In this document: positions 1 through 7,378 of the stretch, piece after piece
How the letters are laid out: every line of letters begins with the position of its first letter
Position numbering within the stretch: the stretch's first letter is position 1
From: Mucilaginibacter sp. PAMB04168
Lineage (GTDB): Bacteria > Bacteroidota > Bacteroidia > Sphingobacteriales > Sphingobacteriaceae
Reading direction: 5' to 3'
Assembly: GCF_039634365.2 (NCBI RefSeq)
Contig: NZ_CP155079.2
Coordinates: 4,402,001-4,466,000 of the forward strand
DNA length: 64,000 bases
Notes under the pieces: model-generated
Database searches by the model: none
Seen by the model: only the letters and a program-made list of their open reading frames with translations
Told to the model about the DNA's origin: nothing
Translations under genes and position numbers: made by a program

Positions 1-338
1 TCTCTAAATACAGTAGATGTTTTATTCAAACAGTCAGAAAAATAGTTCCAGGCGATAGTACCCGACATATAAAATAGAGGCGCGGGCGCACCACTGGTAC
101 TTATACCGGCTAACTTACCAAAGATGAAAGTGAAGGTTATGGTAGTAAAGATGGGCTGAATAAAGAACCAAAGTGGACCAAAGATGGTTTGCTTATAGAA
201 TGACACAAAGTCGCGCCGAACTAATAACCATAATAAATCCCGATAATTCCAAACATCCTTAAGATGAAGATTAAACACGCTATCCTGCGGTTTAAGCTCT
301 ATATCCCACTCGTTGGTTTCAGTAGTTACAGTACTCAT
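1..338 (-). CDS. ABC-2 type exporter permease, N-terminal part (runs off the window)
   Basis: About 112 codons are visible, starting at ATG 338 and reading leftward out of the window without a stop. The N-terminus is a short cytoplasmic stretch ending in an amphipathic segment with WNYRDLLWLLVRRDF, followed by hydrophobic helices containing FGPLWFFIQPI and FIFGKLAGI. This arrangement (cytosolic interface helix, then a run starting K-Q-T-I-F-G-P-L-W) is typical of Wzm-like ABC-2 permeases that export lipid-linked polysaccharide such as O antigen or teichoic acid. The ATPase partner would be expected further left, outside the window. Substrate cannot be told from this fragment. The neighbouring winged-helix/nucleotidyltransferase-like gene is compatible with a polysaccharide cluster. 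Confidence 0.8.
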   Translation of the reverse strand, partial: MSTVTTETNEWDIELKPQDSVFNLHLKDVWNYRDLLWLLVRRDFVSFYKQTIFGPLWFFIQPIFTTITFTFIFGKLAGISTSGAPAPLFYMSGTIAWNYFSDCLNKTSTVFR

Positions 339-370
339 GTTTATTTATTATTCAAGTAATTTATATGTAT

Positions 371-916
371 TCAGTTTGAATCCTTACTACTTCCCCCGCT
401 CCAAATAAGCAAGCTGTTCGTACTGGTCAGAAATTCCGGAAGTTGCTCCGGAACCAATGTACTTAGGTTAATATGCCGCTTAACAAGTCCTTCAACTTTG
501 TTAATTAAGCTTAGAATATATTTTTCATTCAGTTTACTACCCACCAGCAACAAGTCTATTTGCTGGCTATCAATTCCGCGTGCAAAATCGCCTATTATAT
601 AAGCCGATTGAAGATCGCCAACACGGCGTAAAACTTTTTCAATGATTTCATCTATACCCACAAACTTCATCAGTAAGTTATGGATATCGTTATATATGGA
701 ATTATTCTTATTAGCCTGGTAAATCTTTTTATTTCCCTCGGTGGCAGACACCAAAAGACCAGCTTCTTCGAACCGGTTTAGCTCTATACGAATGGCGTTG
801 CTCGATTCACCAAATTCGCTTTCTAAACCCCGGAGGTAGGATTTATTATTACCATTTAAGAAAAACTTAAGCAGCAATTTTAGGCGAGTCTTTGATGTTA
901 TAAGTGTATCGAGCAT
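371..916 (-). CDS. winged-helix regulator with nucleotidyltransferase-like C-terminal domain
   Basis: Protein of about 181 residues if the start is the internal Met at 916 (MLDTLITSKTRLKLLLKFF); the frame is open to 964 but the extra 16 residues look unlike a protein start. Residues 1-80 form a helix-turn-helix of ArsR/MarR shape, with the recognition segment GESSNAIRIELNRFEEAGLL. Residues about 95-180 resemble a minimal nucleotidyltransferase fold: YIIGDFARGIDSQQIDLLLVG keeps the G-D pair followed by a single aspartate, so the usual GS-x-D-x-D metal site is incomplete. Such proteins occur in Bacteroidetes surface-polysaccharide regions; role is not established. It ends 33 bases before the permease start, so it may sit in the same transcript. 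A DNA-binding regulator is the most likely job. Confidence 0.6.
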   Translation of the reverse strand: MLDTLITSKTRLKLLLKFFLNGNNKSYLRGLESEFGESSNAIRIELNRFEEAGLLVSATEGNKKIYQANKNNSIYNDIHNLLMKFVGIDEIIEKVLRRVGDLQSAYIIGDFARGIDSQQIDLLLVGSKLNEKYILSLINKVEGLVKRHINLSTLVPEQLPEFLTSTNSLLIWSGGSSKDSN

Positions 917-1082
917 GTATAATATTCTATCTGAATTTAACTTACAGAATAGATTGAGTAACAAAACTACTCAATAGCAATTTGACATGCAAATAAATAT
1001 TTATCTTTTTATCAAATAATATATTGGTTTGTTGATGAAATTGTGTAAAAACCGAGAAATTTTTTAAATATCACTATAACAA

Positions 1083-1574
1083 TTAATAATTCAGTTTAAA
1101 GCGCTTCATAATGGCGGTCAGCATCCATAAGGGTGCTTTAACGAGCAATTTCATCCTCTTGCTAAGCTCCGTTTCACTATAAAAGAGCAACTGTATCGTC
1201 AAACCCATTATTAGCGCAACCGCACTTATAAGCCATAACTGAGGTCCGCCGCTTTTCTGCCAACCTTCAATTTGTATGATAATGTAAGAAAAAGCAAACA
1301 TCACAAATAACATCACATAAGATATCACAGGAGACAAGCGTAAGAGGTAATAAATCAGTCCGGCGATTAAAAAAGACGCCCAATTAAGGTATCCATTATA
1401 CTTACCTAAAAATGCGAGATGCGGAAAAGGCAACGCCCAAATAAAAGCTACCAAACCGAACAAAGTGAGTACTATAGACACATATAATGCTACGCGATAT
1501 GGTGTACGCTTATCTATTAAATCATATTCTTCCACATAACGATCAATAGTACGCTGCCCTATTTTGGGATTCAT
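1083..1574 (-). CDS. DUF962 (Mpo1-like) family membrane protein without the usual histidines
   Basis: 163 residues with about four or five membrane helices. The segment FIWALPFPHLAFL, then NWASFLIAGLIYYLLRLSP, and the C-terminal APLWMLTAIMKRF follow the DUF962 layout (short amphipathic start, N-W-A plus Y-Y-L-R-L-S-P helix, then a G-P-x-W-L-L-like end). Yeast Mpo1 of this family is an iron-dependent dioxygenase of 2-hydroxy fatty acids and binds metal through conserved histidines near the N-terminus and after the fourth helix. Here those positions read YDLIDKRTPYR and YSETELSK, without histidine, so that chemistry is unlikely. Separated from rny by a strong terminator, so it needs its own promoter. 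Family call is from pattern similarity and is moderately sure. Confidence 0.5.
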   Translation of the reverse strand: MNPKIGQRTIDRYVEEYDLIDKRTPYRVALYVSIVLTLFGLVAFIWALPFPHLAFLGKYNGYLNWASFLIAGLIYYLLRLSPVISYVMLFVMFAFSYIIIQIEGWQKSGGPQLWLISAVALIMGLTIQLLFYSETELSKRMKLLVKAPLWMLTAIMKRFKLNY

Positions 1575-1580
1575 GGTTTT

Positions 1581-1618
1581 AGGGATTAAAAAAAGCGATA
1601 AGGAAATCCTTATCGCTT
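1581..1618 (-). terminator. intrinsic terminator downstream of rny
   Basis: A perfect 12-bp stem (1593-1604 with 1607-1618, two-base loop) is followed on the minus strand by six T residues and an AT-rich run. It lies 22 bases past the rny stop and just ahead of the DUF962 gene, so it separates the two transcripts. Confidence 0.85.
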
Positions 1619-1640
1619 AATATTAGTTTACTAAAAAAGA

Positions 1641-3203
1641 TTATTTAGCAAAAGCAACCGAACGTGTTTCACGGATAACGGTTACTTTAATTTGACCCGG
1701 ATAGGTCATTTCTGTTTGTATGCGGTTGGATATATCAGCGGCTAAAACCTCTGATTGTGCATCACTTATTTTTTCACTCTCAACTACCACACGTAGTTCA
1801 CGGCCGGCCTGTATAGCAAATGTCTTTTCAACACCAGGGTATGATAAAGCCAGTTCTTCAAGTTCCTTTAAACGCTTAATATAGCTTTCAACGACCTCCC
1901 GGCGTGCACCAGGGCGAGCGCCAGAAATAGCATCACAAGCCTGAATAATGGGCGAAATCATAGAAGTCATCTCCACCTCATCATGGTGAGCGCCAATAGC
2001 ATTGCAAACTTCAGGATGTTCTTTATACTTCTCGGCCAGCTGCATGCCTAAAATGGCGTGTGGTAGCTCCGGATTATCATCAGGCACCTTACCTATATCA
2101 TGAAGTAAGCCTGCACGTTTAGCCAGCTTTACGTTTAAACCTAACTCTGCAGCCATGGTAGCACAGAAATTAGCTACCTCACGCGAGTGCTGAAGTAAGT
2201 TTTGACCATAGGATGAACGGTAACGCATACGACCAACCATTCTGATTAACTCGGGGTGCAGGCCGTGAATACCAAGGTCGATCACTGTACGCTCACCTAT
2301 CTCTACAATTTCTTCTTCGATTTGCTTGCGTGTTTTGGCAACCACCTCTTCAATACGGGCAGGATGTATGCGGCCATCAGTTACCAAACGGTGCATAGCT
2401 AAACGGGCAATCTCCCTGCGAACTGGGTCAAATCCCGACAATATGATAGCCTCAGGAGTATCATCTACAATAATCTCAATACCAGTTGCTGCTTCCAGTG
2501 CGCGGATGTTACGACCTTCACGACCAATTATACGGCCTTTAATTTCGTCATTCTCAATATTGAAGATTGATACCGTGTTTTCGATAGCTGATTCGGTGGC
2601 GGTACGTTGTATGGTTTGTATTACTACTTTCTTTGCTTCTTTAGTTGCCGTAAGCTTAGCCTCATCCACAATGTCTTTTATTTGCATCATGGCTTTAGTA
2701 CGGGCCTCTTCGCGCAGGGTATCCACTAATTGGTTCTTTGCTTCCTCGGCAGTTAAGCCTGCAATGGTTTCCAACTGCTGTACATGCTGTTGTTTCAGGT
2801 GCTCAACTTCCTCCTGCTTTTTGTGCAAAACATCCGTTTGCTTTTCCAGATTTTTGCGAGTATTATCCAGCTCGTTTTCCTTACGGCTGGCATTCTCGAT
2901 CTTTTGATTTAACGACTGCTCTTTTTGTTTAAGGGAATTCTCGCGCTGATTGATTGCATTATTCTTAGCGTTTACTTCCTGCTCGTGCTCAGCTTTAAGT
3001 TGTAAGAACCTCTCTTTAGCTTCGAGTTGTTTATTCTTTTTGAGTATCTCAGCATTATTTTCGGCGTCTTTCAGTATCTTCTTAGCCTTGTTTTGTGCTG
3101 CTATGTCCCGCTCCTTGAATAGCTTGTTGAGCAGGTAACGCCCAATAGCGAAGCCTATTATGGCTCCGACCAGCAGGCCGATGATTATTTCTAGTATGTT
3201 CAT
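1641..3203 (-). CDS. rny: ribonuclease Y
   Basis: Membrane-anchored endoribonuclease that starts mRNA decay. The 520-residue product has the full family layout: an N-terminal membrane helix (residues 1-25, small and hydrophobic with three glycine steps), a long charged coiled coil (about 30-165), a KH RNA-binding domain with the GREGRNIRALE loop near 225-235, and an HD phosphohydrolase domain with the LLHDIGK metal-binding motif near 370. Length matches typical RNase Y (about 510-525). It is the last gene of the pheT - zapB-like - zapA - 6S-like RNA - rny stretch, with a 179-base gap to zapA that holds the structured RNA. A strong terminator follows. Confidence 0.96.
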   Translation of the reverse strand: MNILEIIIGLLVGAIIGFAIGRYLLNKLFKERDIAAQNKAKKILKDAENNAEILKKNKQLEAKERFLQLKAEHEQEVNAKNNAINQRENSLKQKEQSLNQKIENASRKENELDNTRKNLEKQTDVLHKKQEEVEHLKQQHVQQLETIAGLTAEEAKNQLVDTLREEARTKAMMQIKDIVDEAKLTATKEAKKVVIQTIQRTATESAIENTVSIFNIENDEIKGRIIGREGRNIRALEAATGIEIIVDDTPEAIILSGFDPVRREIARLAMHRLVTDGRIHPARIEEVVAKTRKQIEEEIVEIGERTVIDLGIHGLHPELIRMVGRMRYRSSYGQNLLQHSREVANFCATMAAELGLNVKLAKRAGLLHDIGKVPDDNPELPHAILGMQLAEKYKEHPEVCNAIGAHHDEVEMTSMISPIIQACDAISGARPGARREVVESYIKRLKELEELALSYPGVEKTFAIQAGRELRVVVESEKISDAQSEVLAADISNRIQTEMTYPGQIKVTVIRETRSVAFAK

Positions 3204-3218
3204 AATTTAGTTATATAT

Positions 3219-3350
3219 AAAAAAACCGCAATAAAATTTAAGTATCATGTAATTAAGCCATTACTATAACCGTTAACAGTAAATACCGTACAAAACAGTT
3301 ATAGCAGAGCTTATGCTTGCCAGTGAAACTTAAAATTTAACTGCGGTTAA
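3219..3350 (-). ncRNA. ssrS: candidate 6S RNA (6S-Flavo-like) between zapA and rny
   Basis: The minus strand of this gap folds into one long interrupted rod. The ends pair: AACCGCA (3348-3342) with TGCGGTT (3230-3224), continuing through an AT-rich helix (AAATTTTAAGT against ACTTAAATTT). After an asymmetric bubble there is TAAGC/GCTTA, a second bubble, then CTATAACTGTT paired with AACGGTTATAG and an apical loop. A run of seven T follows the closing stem (3225-3219), giving a Rho-independent end. A long rod with a central open bubble next to zapA is what is known of 6S RNA, which binds RNA polymerase holoenzyme; linkage to zapA is also known in proteobacteria. The class assignment is inference from shape and context; no covariance model was run. 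Confidence 0.6.
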
Positions 3351-3382
3351 ATTCAATTTGCTCTATGTCGTTATAAAGAACT

Positions 3383-3676
3383 TTATTGCTTGTTAAAGAA
3401 TTCCGTTAGCATATGATCCAATTGGTAAGCCTTTTCAGCTACCGTCGTATCTTCTACCGTTACCTTACGCTCTGCCTTCAATGCCGCAGTTGCATAATGT
3501 AACACACTCATTGAAAGCAAATCCTGTTTATCTTTAACCGCATAATTATCCTGATATTCTTTTATGCGATCGTTAATTAACTTGGCTGCACGGCGTATTA
3601 ATTCCTCTTCTTCCATCTCTACCTTTAAAGGGTAAACACGGTCGGCAATGTTTATTTTTATGGAGATCTCTCCCAT
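3383..3676 (-). CDS. zapA: cell division protein ZapA
   Basis: 97-residue ZapA, which binds FtsZ filaments and stabilises the Z ring. The start MGEISIKINIADRVYPLKV and the following EEEELIRRAAKLINDRIKEYQ match the ZapA N-terminal beta hairpin and first long helix; the rest is the helical dimer/tetramer region with a DLLSMSVLHYATAAL segment. Length is normal (90-110). It lies 23 bases downstream of a small coiled-coil gene that may be its ZapB-like partner, downstream of pheT, and upstream of the 6S-like RNA and rny. Confidence 0.9.
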   Translation of the reverse strand: MGEISIKINIADRVYPLKVEMEEEELIRRAAKLINDRIKEYQDNYAVKDKQDLLSMSVLHYATAALKAERKVTVEDTTVAEKAYQLDHMLTEFFNKQ

Positions 3677-3699
3677 TTGAGCTTGTTCACTTTACAGTG

Positions 3700-3990
3700 T
3701 TACTTTTTTAGCAACACGATACACTTATCAATTTCCCGCACAAATTCGTTAATTTTTTGCTTGATGTCAAGGCTTTTTTCATTTGTGTCTGAAAATGATT
3801 TTGCCAGTTTCAATACACGAAGCTTTTCCTCCAGGTCTTTATTCTTATTCTGACTTACATTTAATGCCGTACCTAACGACTGATTTTCCAACTTCAGTAA
3901 ATCGTTTTCTTCCTGCAAAGCCTGACAAAGCGCAATCAGGCGCTCTGTTTTTTCAACTACTATACTTAACTGATCAGTTACTGAAGGCAT
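3700..3990 (-). CDS. small coiled-coil protein, ZapB-like
   Basis: 96 residues, almost all heptad-patterned coiled coil: residues 5-50 carry leucines at a/d positions (ERLIALCQALQEENDLLKLE), residues 50-70 continue charged, and the last 25 residues form a separate amphipathic helix ending in two lysines. No catalytic motif. Position immediately upstream of zapA, in the same direction with a 23-base gap, and the size and composition suggest a FtsZ-ring coiled-coil partner like ZapB. That function is inferred from context only; sequence similarity of coiled coils is weak evidence. Confidence 0.6.
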   Translation of the reverse strand: MPSVTDQLSIVVEKTERLIALCQALQEENDLLKLENQSLGTALNVSQNKNKDLEEKLRVLKLAKSFSDTNEKSLDIKQKINEFVREIDKCIVLLKK

Positions 3991-4085
3991 TATTTGTTTT
4001 AGTTATTCAGTTATTAAGCTACTATATTATTTAAAATTGTGCCGCTTGAAGCGACTAAGATACTTAATAACTTATACACTGATAT

Positions 4086-6488
4086 CTATTTTCTAATCTC
4101 TGCCCCTACTTCTTTCCCAAAATTGTAAATCAATTTCTGCATAATGGCATCAATGGTTTTCTCAGTAAGCGTTTTCTCTTCATCCTGCAGGGTAAAGCTC
4201 AATGCATACGATTTTTTACCAACCGGAAGCTTATCACCTTGATAAACATCAAAAACACTCACTTCGGTCAGTAACTTACGCTCTGTCTTTTGAGCTATTT
4301 GTTTCAACTGACCAAAAGTAACGGCAGTATCTACCAGCATAGACAAGTCCCGACGAACAGAAGGGAATTTAGATATTTCTTTATTGATGATCTTATTCTT
4401 TTTAACCAGCGCTAATATGGCGTCAAAATCGAAATCGGCATAAAACACATCTCTTTCAACGCCGGTCTTTTTCAATGCGGCAGGCAGCACGGCCCCAAGT
4501 TTAACCAGTGTTTTGCCACCACGGAAATTATATTGAAGGCCGTAAGCAAACTCCTGGTCTTGTATTTCTTCAACGGTATAATCTGCAATATTAAGCCTGC
4601 CCAACAAGCCATCTACAATAGCTTTTAAGTGATAGAAAGAAACGGTACCAGTTTTTTGATTCCATTGCTCCTGTTGTATAGCGCCGGTAATGAAAACAGC
4701 CATACGCTGGTTTTCGACATACTTGCCGCCTTCAAAGAAGTATGTTTTGCCAAACTCGTAAAACCTTAGATCGACCTGACGACGATTTTGGTTGTAAGCA
4801 ACAGCTTCCAAACCCGAATACAACAGCGTTTGACGCATAATATCCAAATCACTGCTTAGCGGGTTTAATAGTTTAACGGCATTATCCAGGTTGTCTGAAT
4901 AAGAGGAGCTGGTTAAAGAATTTGATAGTATCTCGTTAAAACCATTGGCCGTCAGCAATTCAGAGATGGCATTTTGTACAGTATCTTTCTCTGGCCTTTG
5001 CGAGTTGTTTAAAGATGCGCGAATCTGCGTAGGTATTTCGATGTTATTATAACCGTAAATACGCAGTATCTCCTCTATCACATCCACGTCGCGGGTTACA
5101 TCAACACGGTACGGCGGCACCTGCAGCGACAAGCCTTCCGCTGTTTCATTAACCATAGTAATATCTAAAGCCTGGATGATGGATTTAATTGTATCCTGAC
5201 CAATAGCCTTTCCAATCAACCTGTCGATGTTTTTATAAGTCACTTCAACGGCAAATGGCTCAACCGGTGCTGGATAAATATCCGAAATCTCAGATGAAAT
5301 AACACCGCCTGCTACTTGCTGTATTAGTAAAGCGGCACGTTTTAAAGCAAACACTGTAATGTTAGGATCAACACCACGCTCAAAGCGGAACGAAGCATCA
5401 GTTTTTAAACCATGGCGCTTAGACGTTTTACGTACCGATACCGGATTAAAGTATGCGCTCTCCAAAAATATCGCAGTCGTACTTTCTTTAACACCTGAGC
5501 CGGCGCCACCGAATACACCTGCAATACACATAGGCTCTTCGGCATTCCCAATCATTAAATCATCGGCTGATAACTTGCGTTCAACATCATCAAGCGTAAC
5601 AAAGGTGGTACCTTCTGCATACGTTTTTACTAAAACCTGGTTGCCGGTTATAGCATCAGCATCAAAAGCATGTAGGGGCTGTCCCAGTTCATGAAGTACA
5701 TAGTTGGTTACATCAACAATATTGTTAATACTGCGTACTCCTATAACGGCCAAACGTTCTTTTAACCACTGCGGCGAATCTTGCACCTTAACGCCGGTTA
5801 TAGTTACACTGGCATAACGCGGACAAGCCGCCTCTGCCTCAATAGTAACCGGAATGGTTCTATCCTGGTTATCTACTCTAAAGGCAGATACATCGGGCTT
5901 GTTAATGCCAATTTTCAGGAAGGCGGCAATATCGCGGGCAGTACCCAGATGCGAGGCAGCATCAGCCCGGTTTGGGGTAAGGCCAATCTCGAAAAGGTAA
6001 TCATCGTTCAGTTTAAAATATGCTTTGGCGGCTGAGCCTACCGGAGCATCGGCATCAAGTACCATAATGCCACCATGATCATCGCCCAAACCTATCTCGT
6101 CCTCGGCACAGATCATCCCTTCGGACACCTCGCCTCTGATTTTAGATTTGTTAATCTTAAACGGCTCCCCCGCAGTTGGATGCACGGTTGAGCCAACTAC
6201 AGCTACTACCACCTTTTGACCAGCAGCAACATTAGGTGCGCCACAGACAATCTGCAGATCCTCAGTACCGCCAACATCGACCTTGGTTACGCGAAGGCGA
6301 TCTGCATTTGGGTGCTGTTGAGCATCCTTTACGTAGCCAATTACCAAACCTTCCAGGCCGCCCGGAATGGCCTGCACCTTTTCGAGGCTTTCCACTTCCA
6401 GCCCTATACCGGTTAGTATCTGTGATATATCTTCAGGCGACTTATCAGTGTTAATAAACTCTTTAAGCCAGTTGTACGAAATCTTCAT
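4086..6488 (-). CDS. pheT: phenylalanine--tRNA ligase beta subunit
   Basis: 800-residue beta subunit of the (alpha beta)2 phenylalanyl-tRNA synthetase. Domain order is complete: MKISYNWLKEFI N-terminus, EMAP/OB tRNA-binding domain (about 40-150, with NPNADRLRVTKVDVG), B3/B4 editing domain (about 215-390, with NNIVDVTNYVLHELGQPLHAFD), B5 DNA-binding-like domain (about 405-475), catalytic-like core, and the C-terminal FDX-ACB anticodon-binding domain (FPSVRRDLSMLVD near 705). The pheS partner is not in this window, which is common in Bacteroidetes. First gene of a leftward run that continues with the coiled coil and zapA about 95 bases downstream. Confidence 0.97.
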   Translation of the reverse strand: MKISYNWLKEFINTDKSPEDISQILTGIGLEVESLEKVQAIPGGLEGLVIGYVKDAQQHPNADRLRVTKVDVGGTEDLQIVCGAPNVAAGQKVVVAVVGSTVHPTAGEPFKINKSKIRGEVSEGMICAEDEIGLGDDHGGIMVLDADAPVGSAAKAYFKLNDDYLFEIGLTPNRADAASHLGTARDIAAFLKIGINKPDVSAFRVDNQDRTIPVTIEAEAACPRYASVTITGVKVQDSPQWLKERLAVIGVRSINNIVDVTNYVLHELGQPLHAFDADAITGNQVLVKTYAEGTTFVTLDDVERKLSADDLMIGNAEEPMCIAGVFGGAGSGVKESTTAIFLESAYFNPVSVRKTSKRHGLKTDASFRFERGVDPNITVFALKRAALLIQQVAGGVISSEISDIYPAPVEPFAVEVTYKNIDRLIGKAIGQDTIKSIIQALDITMVNETAEGLSLQVPPYRVDVTRDVDVIEEILRIYGYNNIEIPTQIRASLNNSQRPEKDTVQNAISELLTANGFNEILSNSLTSSSYSDNLDNAVKLLNPLSSDLDIMRQTLLYSGLEAVAYNQNRRQVDLRFYEFGKTYFFEGGKYVENQRMAVFITGAIQQEQWNQKTGTVSFYHLKAIVDGLLGRLNIADYTVEEIQDQEFAYGLQYNFRGGKTLVKLGAVLPAALKKTGVERDVFYADFDFDAILALVKKNKIINKEISKFPSVRRDLSMLVDTAVTFGQLKQIAQKTERKLLTEVSVFDVYQGDKLPVGKKSYALSFTLQDEEKTLTEKTIDAIMQKLIYNFGKEVGAEIRK

Positions 6489-6505
6489 TATATAGACTAA
6501 TCAGC

Positions 6506-6513
6506 CAAAGATA
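6506..6513 (-). promoter_or_regulatory. putative -7 box of pheT
   Basis: On the minus strand TATCTTTG fits the Bacteroidetes -7 consensus TAnnTTTG, ending 18 bases before the pheT ATG at 6488. No clear -33 TTG is at the expected distance. Confidence 0.5.
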
Positions 6514-6715
6514 GGATTTTTTTGATTTCAGTATTCGGATGTTCAATTTCAGACTGACCAAATCTTACAACCTTATCCTGCCATGACAGGCCTATTGTTG
6601 GCCGTTGCAGTGAAACGGGCGAAACACCCTTCGAAAATCAAAAGTTGCAGACAACATCACGCACGCTGTTCATGACATCGTTTTGTCAGTAACGTTCATA
6701 AAACAAATAACTTTT

Positions 6716-6746
6716 ATATAAGTAAATAAACATTTACTTATATTTG
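6716..6746 (+). promoter_or_regulatory. TetR operator overlapping a -7 promoter box
   Basis: A perfect 12-bp inverted repeat, ATATAAGTAAAT (6716-6727) and ATTTACTTATAT (6732-6743), is separated by four bases. The right arm overlaps a TATATTTG -7 box (6739-6746), 26 bases ahead of the TetR-family gene. The overlap of palindrome and promoter is the usual arrangement for an autorepressing TetR regulator; binding itself is inferred. Confidence 0.75.
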
Positions 6747-6771
6747 TGCCGTTAAAGCGATTAATATATAC

Positions 6772-7374
6772 ATGAGACCAAAAAATTTAGACAAAGAGCA
6801 GGCTATACGCACAATGGCATTGCACATAATAGCAGAGGAAGGACTGGAAAACCTAAGTATGCAAAGGCTGGCTAAAGCTGCTGGAATTTCGCCGCGTACC
6901 ATCTACATCAAATACGAGAACAAGGAAGACTTACTTATTAAACTGTTTATTGAGGAAGTTTTAGGTGCTTATGAACGAGCGGTACTGACAGATTTTAGTC
7001 CAGATTTAAATTTTGACGAAGGTCTTAAATTAATCTGGTTAAATACCTTCCGGTATTTGACTGGTGCCAGGCCACAATTTGCGCTTATACAATACGGAAA
7101 ATCATCTCCGTTGCTTAATAAAGCTTTTCAAAAGGCTAACATTCGCGAAGGACAGTTCTTTGCGCCCATCCATCAGTTCCTGGTACGGCATGTGGCGGAA
7201 GGTGCAATTAAGGCTTTTCCGTATGATGTACTCCGCGCCATGCTCTTCTCCCCTGTTATTGACCTGGTAAGCGAGTATTTTGACTACCGGGAAAGACCTG
7301 AACAAATAATTACTGAAGAATTGATTGTAGCCTGCTGCGACTCTGTTACAGCCGGAATACTGGTATTAAAATAA
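6772..7374 (+). CDS. TetR/AcrR family transcriptional regulator
   Basis: 200 residues. Residues 1-60 are the TetR DNA-binding domain: the helix-turn-helix LSMQRLAKAAGISPRTIYIKY and the following ENKEDLLIKLF are close to the family pattern. Residues 60-200 are an all-helical ligand-binding and dimerisation domain with no recognisable ligand class. A perfect palindrome overlaps its promoter, so it likely represses itself and, because only four bases separate it from the next gene, the downstream flavin monooxygenase. The ligand is probably a substrate of that enzyme or a related aromatic compound (inference). Confidence 0.9.
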   Translation: MRPKNLDKEQAIRTMALHIIAEEGLENLSMQRLAKAAGISPRTIYIKYENKEDLLIKLFIEEVLGAYERAVLTDFSPDLNFDEGLKLIWLNTFRYLTGARPQFALIQYGKSSPLLNKAFQKANIREGQFFAPIHQFLVRHVAEGAIKAFPYDVLRAMLFSPVIDLVSEYFDYRERPEQIITEELIVACCDSVTAGILVLK

Positions 7375-7378
7375 CAAC

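Noticed and set aside
2326..2907. Long open frame on the plus strand opposite rny
   Set aside because: It is the complement of the coiled-coil and KH region of rny; serine-rich, no start signal, no recognisable domain.
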